A stretch of DNA of 36,156 nt, taken from positions 1 to 36,156 of the forward strand of contig JACCWM010000154.1 of NCBI GenBank assembly GCA_013697635.1. The letters run 5' to 3'. The stretch is from Lujinxingiaceae bacterium (GTDB lineage: Bacteria; Myxococcota_A; Bradymonadia; Bradymonadales; Bradymonadaceae). A program made the translations under genes and the position numbers. Positions 27,055 to 34,606 of the stretch are shown here, in pieces. The notes under the pieces were generated by a model, which worked only from the letters and a program-made list of their open reading frames with translations, was not told where the DNA came from and did not search any database. Every line of letters starts with the position of its first letter. Position 1 is the stretch's first letter.

Positions 27055-28299
27055 CTACTTCCTGAGCTTCGGGTCGGTGGCGTCGCGAAATCCTTCGCCC
27101 ACCAGGTTGAGCAAGCTGACGGTCAAAAAGATGGCAAAGCCCGGCGCGAGAATCAGCGTCATCTGGCCGGTTTCGCGCCCGGTGGTCAAGATCTGGCCCC
27201 AGCTCGGCGCCGTGGGCGGGCCCAGGCCGAGAAAGCTCAGCGAGGCCTCGATCAAGATCGCGCCGGCCACGCCGAAGGTCGCGGCGACGAACACCGGGCC
27301 CAGAGCGTTGGGCAACACGTGGCGAAAAATGATGCGTGTTCGCGGCAGGCCCAGCGCGATCGCGGCCTGCACAAAGTCCTGGTTCTTGAGGCGCAAAAAC
27401 TCCGCTCGCACCAGGCGCGCCACGCCCGTCCAGCCGGTGACGCCGATGATCACCATGATGTGAAAGATGCTCGGATCTTGGATGAAGCCGCGCAGCGTCA
27501 GAATCAAGAAGAAGGTCGGAAAGCAGATCATCACCTCGATCAAACGAAGCACAACCAGGTCGACCTTGCCGCCAAAATAGCCACCGAGGCTGCCCAAAAT
27601 CAGGCCGATCGCCGTGTAGATGCCCACGGCTACTACGCCAATCGTCAGCGAGATGCGCGTTCCGTACAAGAGGCGCGTGAAGACGTCGCGGCCCTCGCGG
27701 TCGGTGCCAAGCCAGTGCTCCCAGCTGATACCGCGGCCTACGGACATCAGATCGACGTCGCGGTAGCTGTACTTGATGAAGGGGAAGATCGCGTCGACCC
27801 CCTCGAGCGCCGCCAGGCTGACGTAGTCGACATAGGGTTGGCGAAACTTCATGAAGTAGACGATCACGAAGCCGGCGGCCAAGATCAGCGCGCTCGCGCC
27901 GACGAACTTTACGCGCGCCGCGCGAAAGTCTTCGACGCTGGCAAACTTGGCCACGCGCTTGAAGACCAGCCAGAGCGCGACCACAAGCGGCAGGCCGACG
28001 AGCAAAAAGTTGAAGAACTGATCGACGCCGCTGTCGAAAAAGTTGATGTCGAACATCGCCCGAAACAGCGGGAAGTGCGTTCCCTGCGCGCTCTCTGGAC
28101 CCACGCCCACGGGCACGTGGATGTAGAAGGGCACGTTCATCGCGATCAGCGGCGAGATCAGGGCCAGCACAAACAAAAAGAAGATCGCCCAGACGCTGTA
28201 ATAGCTCAGGGGATACTTTTTGAACTGACCCCAGACGATCTCCCAGTACGACTTGTACTCAGGCCGTGGAGGTCGGGGTGTTGTGGACGTTTGTGTCAT
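27055..28299 (-). CDS. oppC: Oligopeptide ABC importer permease OppC, with a large first-loop insertion
   Basis: 414 residues from the ATG at 28299. The open frame extends to 28386, but that would overlap oppB. The usual OppC core is present from LGTDREGRDVFTRLLYGTRISLTIGV through the EAA loop (DFVQAAIALGLPRTRIIFRHVLPNALGP) to the SLSFLGLGPPTAPSWG and FRDATDP endings. Typical OppC proteins have about 300 residues. Here, between the first helix (SVWAIFFLFVLALISPLIA) and the LGTD motif, about 150 residues are inserted, including two extra hydrophobic segments (FFNFLLVGLPLVVALWLVF and GASALILAAGFVIVYFM). The protein forms half of the translocation pore in the inner membrane. 25 bp separate its start from the oppB stop. 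Confidence 0.9.
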   Translation of the reverse strand: MTQTSTTPRPPRPEYKSYWEIVWGQFKKYPLSYYSVWAIFFLFVLALISPLIAMNVPFYIHVPVGVGPESAQGTHFPLFRAMFDINFFDSGVDQFFNFLLVGLPLVVALWLVFKRVAKFASVEDFRAARVKFVGASALILAAGFVIVYFMKFRQPYVDYVSLAALEGVDAIFPFIKYSYRDVDLMSVGRGISWEHWLGTDREGRDVFTRLLYGTRISLTIGVVAVGIYTAIGLILGSLGGYFGGKVDLVVLRLIEVMICFPTFFLILTLRGFIQDPSIFHIMVIIGVTGWTGVARLVRAEFLRLKNQDFVQAAIALGLPRTRIIFRHVLPNALGPVFVAATFGVAGAILIEASLSFLGLGPPTAPSWGQILTTGRETGQMTLILAPGFAIFLTVSLLNLVGEGFRDATDPKLRK

Positions 28300-28324
28300 C
28301 GTATGAATACCAACCACTTTAAGG

Positions 28325-29821
28325 TCAATCGAAGCTGATGCGCGGGTCGACGACCGCGTAGCTGACGTCCGAGACGAGCATTCCAAACAGCGTCAACACC
28401 GTCGACATGAGCAAACAGCCCATGATCGCGTTGTAGTCGCGCATCGTAATGCTCTCAAAGAGGTACAGCCCAAGGCCCGGGATATTGAAGATGAACTCGA
28501 TCACCACCGAGCCGCTGATCAAGGACGGCAAGAGCGCGCCGAGCAGGGTGAGAATCGGGATCATGCCGTTTCGAACGGCGTGCTTGATCACCACCATCGA
28601 CTCGGACAAGCCCTTGGCACGCGCGGTGCGAATGTAGTCGGCGCGAATCACGTCGAGCAGACCGGTTCTCGCGTAGCGGCTCAGGCTGGCGAGCGCGCCG
28701 TAAGTCAGACAAATCACCGGCAACAACAGATGCCAGCCCACGCTTTGCATGTACTGCAGCGTGGACATCAACTCGGCGTTGTTGCCCACGAAGCCGCCGG
28801 CCGGAAACCACTTGACCGGATCGCCCATGGCAAAAAAGCGCAACAGCAAGACGGCGGCAAAGAAGCTGGGCAAGCTGTAGAGCAAGAACAAGGTCAGCGT
28901 GACGCCGTCATCGGTCTTGGTGCCCCGGTTGTAGGCGCTCCACACGCCCAGCGGCACGCTGATGATGTAGGCAAAGAACAGCGAGAAAAAGCTCAGCGTA
29001 ATCGTGTAGCCGAGTTTCTTGATGATCGTGGCCATCACCGGCTTCTTGTCGACGGTGCTCACGCCAAAGTCGAAGCGCAACAAATTGGCCCAGTAGCGGG
29101 CAAAGCGCGTGTCGGTAAAGAAAATACCGATCTTGTTGCCCAGGGAGTAATCAAAGCGCGCGCCGTGCTGCTCGAACCAGGGCCCCCAGTGCTCAGCGAG
29201 CAGCTGGTCGACCTCCTCGGCGCCGGCCGAGGCCGGCAGGGTCCAGGAGCGCATGCGATTGTTCTCGGCGGAGACGGACTGGTTGTGGGCGCGCTCCTCG
29301 GGCGTCTGGGTGCGGCCATATTCGTTGATCAAGCGGCGCTGCGCATTTTGCGAGAGCCGGTTGGCCGCCTGGCGGCGCACGTCGACGCGCTCATGGGTGC
29401 TCGCGATCGCAAAGAGATGGGGCACGATATAGTCGCCCCAGTCCTCGATCTGCTCCTGGGCGGCGATGATCCGCGCCGAGGTGGGCCGCTCGGCAAGCGT
29501 TATGCAGTTGGGCGGCGCCTCGCCCTCGGCCGGACACACCGGACGGTAGAAGTCGCCGACCACGGCCAGCTCGGCGGTGACCTCTTCGGCCGTGAGCGCG
29601 TAGCGCGTGTTGAACATCACCGGCTTATCAAGGCCGAACTGCTCCTTGAAGATGCGGTAGGACTCGCGCGCGTCGGCCGAGACGTTCTCCATGCCGTCGC
29701 CGCCCACCGTCGCGCCGGCCGGTGAGCCGGGCGCGAAGTTGAGCACCACGAAGATGATCAAAGAGATCACCGCGAAGGTGGGGATCATCAATATCAGACG
29801 CTTGATGATGTAGCTTGTCAT
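28325..29821 (-). CDS. oppB: Oligopeptide ABC importer permease OppB, with a periplasmic insertion
   Basis: 498 residues against a usual 310-340. TM1 (IIKRLILMIPTFAVISLIIFVVLNFAPG) and the FGLDKPV motif (residues 62-68) are normal. The normally adjacent ANLLRFDFGVS motif appears only at about residue 245, so about 170 residues are inserted in the first periplasmic loop. The insert contains two cysteines (C96, C106) and a HEAT-like helix pair, VPHLFAIASTHERVDVRRQAANRLSQ, at 133-158. The canonical core resumes with PVMATIIKKLGYTITLSFF and the EAA loop DVIRADYIRTARAKGLSESMVVIKHAVRNGMIP. It forms the pore with OppC in the inner membrane. The start at 29821 is 101 bp after the oppA stop. Confidence 0.9.
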   Translation of the reverse strand: MTSYIIKRLILMIPTFAVISLIIFVVLNFAPGSPAGATVGGDGMENVSADARESYRIFKEQFGLDKPVMFNTRYALTAEEVTAELAVVGDFYRPVCPAEGEAPPNCITLAERPTSARIIAAQEQIEDWGDYIVPHLFAIASTHERVDVRRQAANRLSQNAQRRLINEYGRTQTPEERAHNQSVSAENNRMRSWTLPASAGAEEVDQLLAEHWGPWFEQHGARFDYSLGNKIGIFFTDTRFARYWANLLRFDFGVSTVDKKPVMATIIKKLGYTITLSFFSLFFAYIISVPLGVWSAYNRGTKTDDGVTLTLFLLYSLPSFFAAVLLLRFFAMGDPVKWFPAGGFVGNNAELMSTLQYMQSVGWHLLLPVICLTYGALASLSRYARTGLLDVIRADYIRTARAKGLSESMVVIKHAVRNGMIPILTLLGALLPSLISGSVVIEFIFNIPGLGLYLFESITMRDYNAIMGCLLMSTVLTLFGMLVSDVSYAVVDPRISFD

Positions 29822-29848
29822 AATCGGTGGACCTTGCTCGAGTCCGAA

Positions 29849-29876
29849 ACATCAGCCGGCGAACGCCGGCTGATGT
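29849..29876 (-). promoter_or_regulatory. Perfect intercistronic hairpin between oppA and oppB
   Basis: ACATCAGCCGGC (29849-29860) and GCCGGCTGATGT (29865-29876) are perfect complements around a GAAC loop. The stem is stable and GC-rich. In the opp transcript it would follow the oppA stop by 46 bases and precede the oppB start by 27. Such hairpins commonly terminate part of the transcripts or protect the 3' end of binding-protein mRNA, which gives excess substrate-binding protein over permease. Confidence 0.65.
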
Positions 29877-29922
29877 CAAACGGGGCAAAAAACGACGCCC
29901 GAAGGCCGAGGAACGTGCACGA

Positions 29923-31863
29923 TCAGCGTGCGGCGGACTCGTCGATGTACCACGGCAGCGAATACGTCTGCGGCCGGGTCTTCTGAAAGACCATGTTCTG
30001 CATCTTCGGCTGCCAGGCAACCACGGCCTTGGGGGCATAGAAGAAGGTGTAGGGCTGGTCGGCGTGGATGATCCGATGCAGCGCACGCAGCTTGGTGATG
30101 CGCTCCTCGGCGTCGAAGGTCGTGCGCAGATCTTCGATGATCTTGTCGGCCTCGGTGTTTCTAAAGCCTACGCGGTTGGAGCCCTTGGGCACGTCGGCCT
30201 GGCTGGAGTGCCAGAGCTGGTAGGGATCGTTGAACCAGGACAGGCCCCAGCCGCCCGTGAAGGCATCAAACTCTTTTTCGTCCATGCGACGCTGCATCAG
30301 CGGCCACTCGACCGGGTCGGGCTGCATCATGATGCCGATCTTGCGCAAATCCTCGCGGTAAATCGAGAGCTGGCTGCGCACTTCCGGGCGGTTGTAGGCG
30401 GTGAGCGTGAACTTGAAGTCGACGCGCTGGCCGTCGATCATCTTGTCGCGGATGCCGTCGCCGTTGGTGTCGATCCAGCCGGCCTCGTCGAGCAGCTTAG
30501 CGGCCTTGGCCAGATCGAAGGGAATCGCCTCGATCGACGGATCGATCGCCGGATGTTGGTAGTAATAGGGGCCGGTCTGAATCTCGCCCAGGCCGTGGTA
30601 GACGTTGTCGATGATGCCCTGGCGGTTGAGCGCATGGGTCATCGCCCAGCGCACGCGCTTATCGGCAAACATCGGCTTGTCCGCGTTCCAACCCAGGTAG
30701 TAGTAAGCAAAGACGTCGATCACCTCGTGCTTGAGCTGACCATTTTTGAAGGGACTCGCGGCTGTGCCGTCGACGATGTCGCTCTTGTAGCGCGGCGCCG
30801 GGATGTTGCCCATGAAGTCGACCTCGTTGGCCCGAAGACGGATGAACTGGGTCTCCGGATCGCGCACGATCTGGTACTCGAGGCGGTCGATCGGGGGGCG
30901 CTCGCCAAAATACTTGTCGTTTCGCTGCAGCACGAGGCGAACACCGGCCTCGTAGCGCTCGAACTTGTAGGGGCCGGTGCCGATCGGCGTGGCCGCCGAC
31001 CAGTGGTTGTTGAAGGCCAGGCCGAGCGTTTCGGCGGGCAACTCCTCGCCGTGCTCGTCGCGGCTGAACAGCCACTTGGGCATCGGGTAGAGCCCGATCG
31101 TGAAGATCTTGGATTGAGCCACGCTGCGCTTCCACGTGACGCGGAAGGTGTAGTCGTCGATCACCTCGGCACCCTTGAGATCGTCGTAGTAGCTCTTGAT
31201 CGAGCCAGCCTCGACCTGCGAGTTCTTCATCAACTCGAAAAAGAAGACGGCGTCCTCGGCCTTGAGCTCACGCGGCTCGCGCAGCCAGTCGAAGTGACCC
31301 TTGGAGAAGTCGACGTTGGGCACGTGCCAGTAGATACCCTTGCGAAGGTGGATGACGTACTCGGTGTAGTCCTCGTTCGCCGTGATCTTGTAGGCGAGCT
31401 CGGGCACGTAGGCGTCCGGGTTGTTGAAGTCGGCGCGCGCAAAGGTGTTGTGCACGTAGCCCTGAAGCTCGCTGACATCGACCGAGCTCTCGGTGACCCA
31501 GTTGAACCCCTTGGGATCGCTGCCCATGATCCGCCGAAGCGTGCCGCCTTGCTTGGCATCCGGAAAAATCAGCTGGTCGGTCGCAGCGACGAGCAGGTTG
31601 CCCGGCTCGTTGAGCGCCGCGGCGTAAGCGTCGCCGCTGCCTGCACCGGCACCCTGGCCGCCGGCCTGAACGTTGACCGCCACACCGCTCGCCAGTTGCG
31701 CCAGGATCTGGGAGTTGGACTGCTGGACCTGGTCGACGCGAGCGCGAAGCGCAATGACGTTCTTCTCCGCCGAATTGGTCTGCCAGACGTTGATGATCGT
31801 CAAGACCGCCAGCACGTTGAGCGTGACGATCAGGGCAATGGTCGCTTGGAATGTTCTGGGCAT
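29923..31863 (-). CDS. oppA: Peptide-binding protein OppA (SBP family 5), membrane-anchored form
   Basis: 646 residues from the ATG at 31863, preceded by GGGAG. The open frame reaches 31977, but the upstream part is not hydrophobic or conserved. Residues 7-26 (ATIALIVTLNVLAVLTIINV) form a helix with no lipobox cysteine and no convincing signal peptidase site. Residues 30-60 look like a coiled coil (AEKNVIALRARVDQVQQSNSQILAQ), followed by a Gly/Ala-rich linker. From about residue 100 the family-5 solute-binding fold starts: GGTLRRIMGSDPKGFNWV, AYVPELAYKITANEDYTEYVIHLRKGIYWH, then TYNRPE-like and YNDPYQLWHSSQ stretches near the C-terminus. It captures peptides in the periplasm for OppBCDF. It is the first gene of the operon. 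Confidence 0.9.
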   Translation of the reverse strand: MPRTFQATIALIVTLNVLAVLTIINVWQTNSAEKNVIALRARVDQVQQSNSQILAQLASGVAVNVQAGGQGAGAGSGDAYAAALNEPGNLLVAATDQLIFPDAKQGGTLRRIMGSDPKGFNWVTESSVDVSELQGYVHNTFARADFNNPDAYVPELAYKITANEDYTEYVIHLRKGIYWHVPNVDFSKGHFDWLREPRELKAEDAVFFFELMKNSQVEAGSIKSYYDDLKGAEVIDDYTFRVTWKRSVAQSKIFTIGLYPMPKWLFSRDEHGEELPAETLGLAFNNHWSAATPIGTGPYKFERYEAGVRLVLQRNDKYFGERPPIDRLEYQIVRDPETQFIRLRANEVDFMGNIPAPRYKSDIVDGTAASPFKNGQLKHEVIDVFAYYYLGWNADKPMFADKRVRWAMTHALNRQGIIDNVYHGLGEIQTGPYYYQHPAIDPSIEAIPFDLAKAAKLLDEAGWIDTNGDGIRDKMIDGQRVDFKFTLTAYNRPEVRSQLSIYREDLRKIGIMMQPDPVEWPLMQRRMDEKEFDAFTGGWGLSWFNDPYQLWHSSQADVPKGSNRVGFRNTEADKIIEDLRTTFDAEERITKLRALHRIIHADQPYTFFYAPKAVVAWQPKMQNMVFQKTRPQTYSLPWYIDESAAR

Positions 31864-32131
31864 CGAGGTGTCGCTCCCAATAAGGGTCAACCCAATCGGG
31901 CCACCTTGAACCAACGAAGGGCAGGGGGCCGCATGACATAGGAAGATGTAGAGTTTACGGCTTATTTCCATGAGCATCGGACAATGTTGCCCGAAAGACG
32001 TGGTAAACTACTGGACGAGGCTTCGCAATGTCAACCGTGGTAGGCACCAACGAGGCGTTGCTGGGAATGGTCGCCAAGCCTGCATGCTTTCACATCAGTG
32101 AGCTACATTTGTCGGACCCCAAGGTGTTGTC

Positions 32132-32407
32132 TTGAGCAAAAAAATCGAGCGAATCGAGCATGTCGTGATGGTCTGTCACGGCTCCGACTGCAAACGCGGC
32201 GGCGCCCGCGACATCTACTGCGCCGCCAAGCAGTGCACTCGCCAGCTCGGCTGCAACAAGGCAACCCAGATCGTGCGCACCCGCTGCCTGGGCTTTTGCA
32301 AGCACGGCCCGATCGTCTGCCACCAGCCCTCCAACACCTGGTTGACCGACACTGATCCACAAAAGGTCTGTGAGATGTTGCGCGAGAAGTTGGAAGGTCC
32401 CGCGTAA
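32132..32407 (+). CDS. Thioredoxin-fold [2Fe-2S] ferredoxin-like protein
   Basis: A 91-residue protein starting at a TTG (32132) with AAGG eight bases upstream. I see no better in-frame start. The pattern VCHGSDC (C15, C20) ... TRCLGFCKHGPIV (C52, C56) is the four-cysteine set of the thioredoxin-like [2Fe-2S] ferredoxins related to NuoE and the Aquifex ferredoxin; CLGxCxxGPxVxxxP is especially typical. Five additional cysteines (C30, C35, C41, C63, C80) are present. It is probably a soluble cytoplasmic electron carrier. It stands alone, divergent from oppA with 268 bp between them that contain no other gene I can support. Confidence 0.82.
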   Translation: MSKKIERIEHVVMVCHGSDCKRGGARDIYCAAKQCTRQLGCNKATQIVRTRCLGFCKHGPIVCHQPSNTWLTDTDPQKVCEMLREKLEGPA

Positions 32408-32515
32408 CCCAAATGCCATTCCGCGCATCAACCTCCCTCCATCGAACGAGTGCATATCGGCTCGCCGCCTTCGGGGAGTTCAAGAACGCTGTAGCTGCGG
32501 TTGTTGAGCGGGCTT

Positions 32516-32533
32516 TTTTACCGAACGGTAAAA
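32516..32533 (+). promoter_or_regulatory. HipB operator candidate O1
   Basis: TTTTACCGAACGGTAAAA is an inverted repeat with only the central AA asymmetric. Its core is TACCG-NN-CGGTA (32519-32530). It is the first of three related sites upstream of hipB. Confidence 0.7.
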
Positions 32534-32568
32534 TCACGCTGGCAATGCGAGGGGTTTGTCGATATTTG

Positions 32569-32580
32569 TACCGTACGGTA
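32569..32580 (+). promoter_or_regulatory. HipB operator candidate O2
   Basis: TACCGTACGGTA is a perfect 12-bp palindrome sharing both half-sites with O1. Its centre lies exactly 50 bp from that of O1. Confidence 0.7.
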
Positions 32581-32618
32581 AGTTTTGCAGGTAAATTGCC
32601 CGAATCTTGTTGGAATCA

Positions 32619-32630
32619 TCCCGCACGGTA
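32619..32630 (+). promoter_or_regulatory. HipB operator candidate O3 (degenerate)
   Basis: TCCCGCACGGTA matches O2 at 10 of 12 positions. The right half is intact and the left half weakened. Its centre is exactly 50 bp from that of O2, and it ends 12 bases before the hipB start codon, so binding would also block initiation. Confidence 0.6.
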
Positions 32631-32642
32631 AAAGTGAATGTC

Positions 32643-32921
32643 ATGGACGATTCGATTTCGGTGCTCGATGTTGCGTCTCTGGGAGAAGCCCTGCGTCAGG
32701 CGCGAAAAGAGCAGGGGCTTACGCAACAAGATTTTGCGGATATTGTCGGTGTCGGCGTGCGATTCCTCTCGGAGCTCGAGCGGGGAAAGCCGACGGCCGA
32801 GATCGGGCTGGTGTTTCAGGTGCTGCGTGGCTCCGGATTCGAGCTCGTCTTGCGCCGACGTGATCATCGTGGGCCAACGGTGACCAAGCGAGGCCCTGAA
32901 CCCGAGGACAATGAGCCGTGA
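32643..32921 (+). CDS. hipB: HipB-type antitoxin (XRE family repressor)
   Basis: 92 residues from the ATG at 32643. The upstream in-frame start at 32607 would place coding sequence across operator O3. A helix-turn-helix of the Cro/C1 type occupies about residues 14-68: LGEALRQARKEQGLTQQDFADIVGVGVRFLSELERGKPTAEI, with the GLTQQDFA and FLSELERGK motifs. The protein continues LVFQVLRGSGFELVLRRR, the strand that pairs in HipB dimers. HipB neutralises HipA and represses the operon by binding palindromic operators, and three such sites lie just upstream. The stop overlaps the hipA GTG start by 4 bp (GTGA), the usual coupling in this family. Confidence 0.92.
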   Translation: MDDSISVLDVASLGEALRQARKEQGLTQQDFADIVGVGVRFLSELERGKPTAEIGLVFQVLRGSGFELVLRRRDHRGPTVTKRGPEPEDNEP

Positions 32922-34174
32922 GAACGCTGCTCGTCGAGTTTGAGGGGCGCCTCGTCGGAGCGGCCGTGGCGGAGCAGGACGACCGGTTTTCGTTTCGCTA
33001 CGACCGAGCATGGCTCGAGCAGGCGAATGCTTTCGCGCTCAGCGCTCGCTTGCCGCGCCGCCAGGAGTCTTGGTCGGCAGGCGAGGCGCATCCGTTTTTC
33101 GCCAATCTGCTGCCGGAAGGGATCGCACGCGAGACGGTTTGCAACCGGCTGGGCATTAGCACGGACAATGACGCCGCGCTTCTCCAGGCACTGGGCGATG
33201 ATACGGCGGGCGCTTTTCGCTTCGTTAGTGCCACGCCAGGCTCGCCGGCGCGCGAACCCCGAGAGCGTCAGCTCGTGGCGGCGTCAGACCTCGAGCGCTG
33301 GGCCCAGGGCGAGCCGGCGCTGGCTTCGAATCCTGATTACCTTCCGCGGCTCTCATTGGCCGGGGCTCAGCACAAGATCGCCGTGATCGAAACGAGCGAT
33401 GGCTATGCCATCCCGGCCACGGGCGAGCCCAGCACGCATATCTTGAAGTTCGACGCTCACCGTTTTCCACATCTGACGGCCAATGAGTTTCTCACCATGG
33501 CCTTTGCCGAACAGCTCGGGCTTGCGGTTGCCCGGGTACGCCTCGATACGCGAACGACGCCGCCGTTTCTCGTGATCGAGCGCTACGACCGCGCTCAAGG
33601 CGCCCCGGGTGTTACTCGGCGCTTGCATCAGGAGGACTTTTGTCAGGCGCTGGGCGTGCTGCCATCGCGCAAATACGAGCTGGACGGCGGGCCGACCCTG
33701 CGTGAGGTCGGCGAGTGCTTGCGAGCGACATCAAGGGCTCCGGCGCTTGATGCACTCGCCCTGGTTCGGTGGGCGATTTTCTGTGTACTCGCAGGCAATG
33801 CCGACGGCCACGCGAAGAATTTGTCGATCCTCTATGGCGATCAGGGCCCCGGCCTTGCCCCATTCTACGATCTGGTTTGCACGCGCGCCTTCGAGCACCT
33901 CGATTCGAGGCTGGCCTTCTCGATCGGCGGCGAACACAACGCCGACAGGCTCGGCCGCGAACAATGGCATCTATTTGCGCGCCAACTTGCCGTTCGTCCT
34001 CGTCTGATCGATCGCGAGCTCGAGCGCCTTCTCGACGAGGCCGAGGCCAAATTCGAGCGTGCCGAGTCGCGACTTGGCGAAGTAGTCGAATACTCGGCGG
34101 CGCTGGAGCGGGTGAAGCGAGCCGTGCAAAAGCGGATTCGGGCGATGAAGAACAATCTCCGTGGAAACCGTTGA
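32918..34174 (+). CDS. hipA: HipA-type toxin (Ser/Thr kinase)
   Basis: 418 residues, the normal length for HipA. The N-terminal subdomain (1-100) has the HPFFANLLPEG motif of the family. Kinase landmarks: Ser146 in RLSLAGAQHK is the autophosphorylation-loop serine (Ser150 in E. coli), Lys177 in HILKFD is the ATP-binding lysine (Lys181, same 31-residue spacing), Asp296 in GNADGHAKNLS is catalytic, and Asp318 in FYDLV chelates Mg2+. All are intact, so the toxin looks active. HipA kinases phosphorylate glutamyl-tRNA synthetase or related targets, halting translation and causing dormancy. It starts with a GTG overlapping hipB. A Lys/Arg-rich helix ends the protein. Confidence 0.93.
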   Translation: MRTLLVEFEGRLVGAAVAEQDDRFSFRYDRAWLEQANAFALSARLPRRQESWSAGEAHPFFANLLPEGIARETVCNRLGISTDNDAALLQALGDDTAGAFRFVSATPGSPAREPRERQLVAASDLERWAQGEPALASNPDYLPRLSLAGAQHKIAVIETSDGYAIPATGEPSTHILKFDAHRFPHLTANEFLTMAFAEQLGLAVARVRLDTRTTPPFLVIERYDRAQGAPGVTRRLHQEDFCQALGVLPSRKYELDGGPTLREVGECLRATSRAPALDALALVRWAIFCVLAGNADGHAKNLSILYGDQGPGLAPFYDLVCTRAFEHLDSRLAFSIGGEHNADRLGREQWHLFARQLAVRPRLIDRELERLLDEAEAKFERAESRLGEVVEYSAALERVKRAVQKRIRAMKNNLRGNR

Positions 34175-34251
34175 CGGCTGAATTTCACAAGCCGCCTTGC
34201 TTTGCCGTGATTCTCGGGCAGATGTCGCGAAGCTCGCTCAATTTTAGCGGC

Positions 34252-34606
34252 TTACGAACAACGGCTATTGGCAACCGCGGCCAGGCGGTCGCGGGTGGAC
34301 GGCGCTTGACCGATCCCCAGCTTTTGAAGTCCGGCGGCGATCTGTTGGGCTCGTTCGCTGAGCTCGCTGCCTCCGGCAATGCACATGTCATAGGGGGTTC
34401 CGAGTTCGCCGTCGGCGCCCGGGGAGCGCACCGTCCAGCGCCGAAGCTTCCAGGCCCCGACGACCTCAAAGTGCAGGGGGCTCGCCGAGGAATAGGGCGG
34501 GCAAGGCCATGCAGAGCACGGCGATAAGGAAGATGGCCAGGCCGGCGGCGATGAGGATGAAAGGAAAAAAGGCGGCCACGGCCAGGGTGAGAAGGATTGT
34601 ATGCAT
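34252..34606 (-). pseudogene. Small membrane protein, frame broken at a C5 tract
   Basis: From the ATG at 34606 the minus strand encodes a hydrophobic N-terminus: MHTILLTLAVAAFF, then PFILIAAGLAIFLIAVLCMALPALFL. This frame stops at 34466. One base earlier in phase, the sequence continues smoothly as LHFEVVGAWKLRRWTVRSPG, later PYDMCIAGGSELSERAQQIAAGLQKLG, to a stop at 34252 (75 codons including the stop, with no start codon of its own). Skipping one C of the CCCCC tract (plus-strand G5 at 34476-34480) joins the two into a protein of about 117 residues with one or two helices and a soluble domain. I do not recognise the family. Either a real frameshift, a programmed slip or a sequence error could explain it. 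Confidence 0.5.

Noticed and set aside
26068-28338. Open frame of 756 codons on the plus strand
   Set aside because: It is antisense to oppD and oppC. It is rich in Asp, Arg, His and Gln with no recognisable domain, whereas the opposite frames match ABC transporter families throughout.
29827-31941. Open frame of 704 codons on the plus strand
   Set aside because: It is the complement of oppA, whose product is a clear peptide-binding protein. The antisense product has no family features.
34185-34469. 94-codon minus-strand frame starting with TTG
   Set aside because: It overlaps the better-supported frame ending at 34252. Its product is Pro/Ser/Arg-rich, and the alternative frame gives a normal-looking soluble domain.
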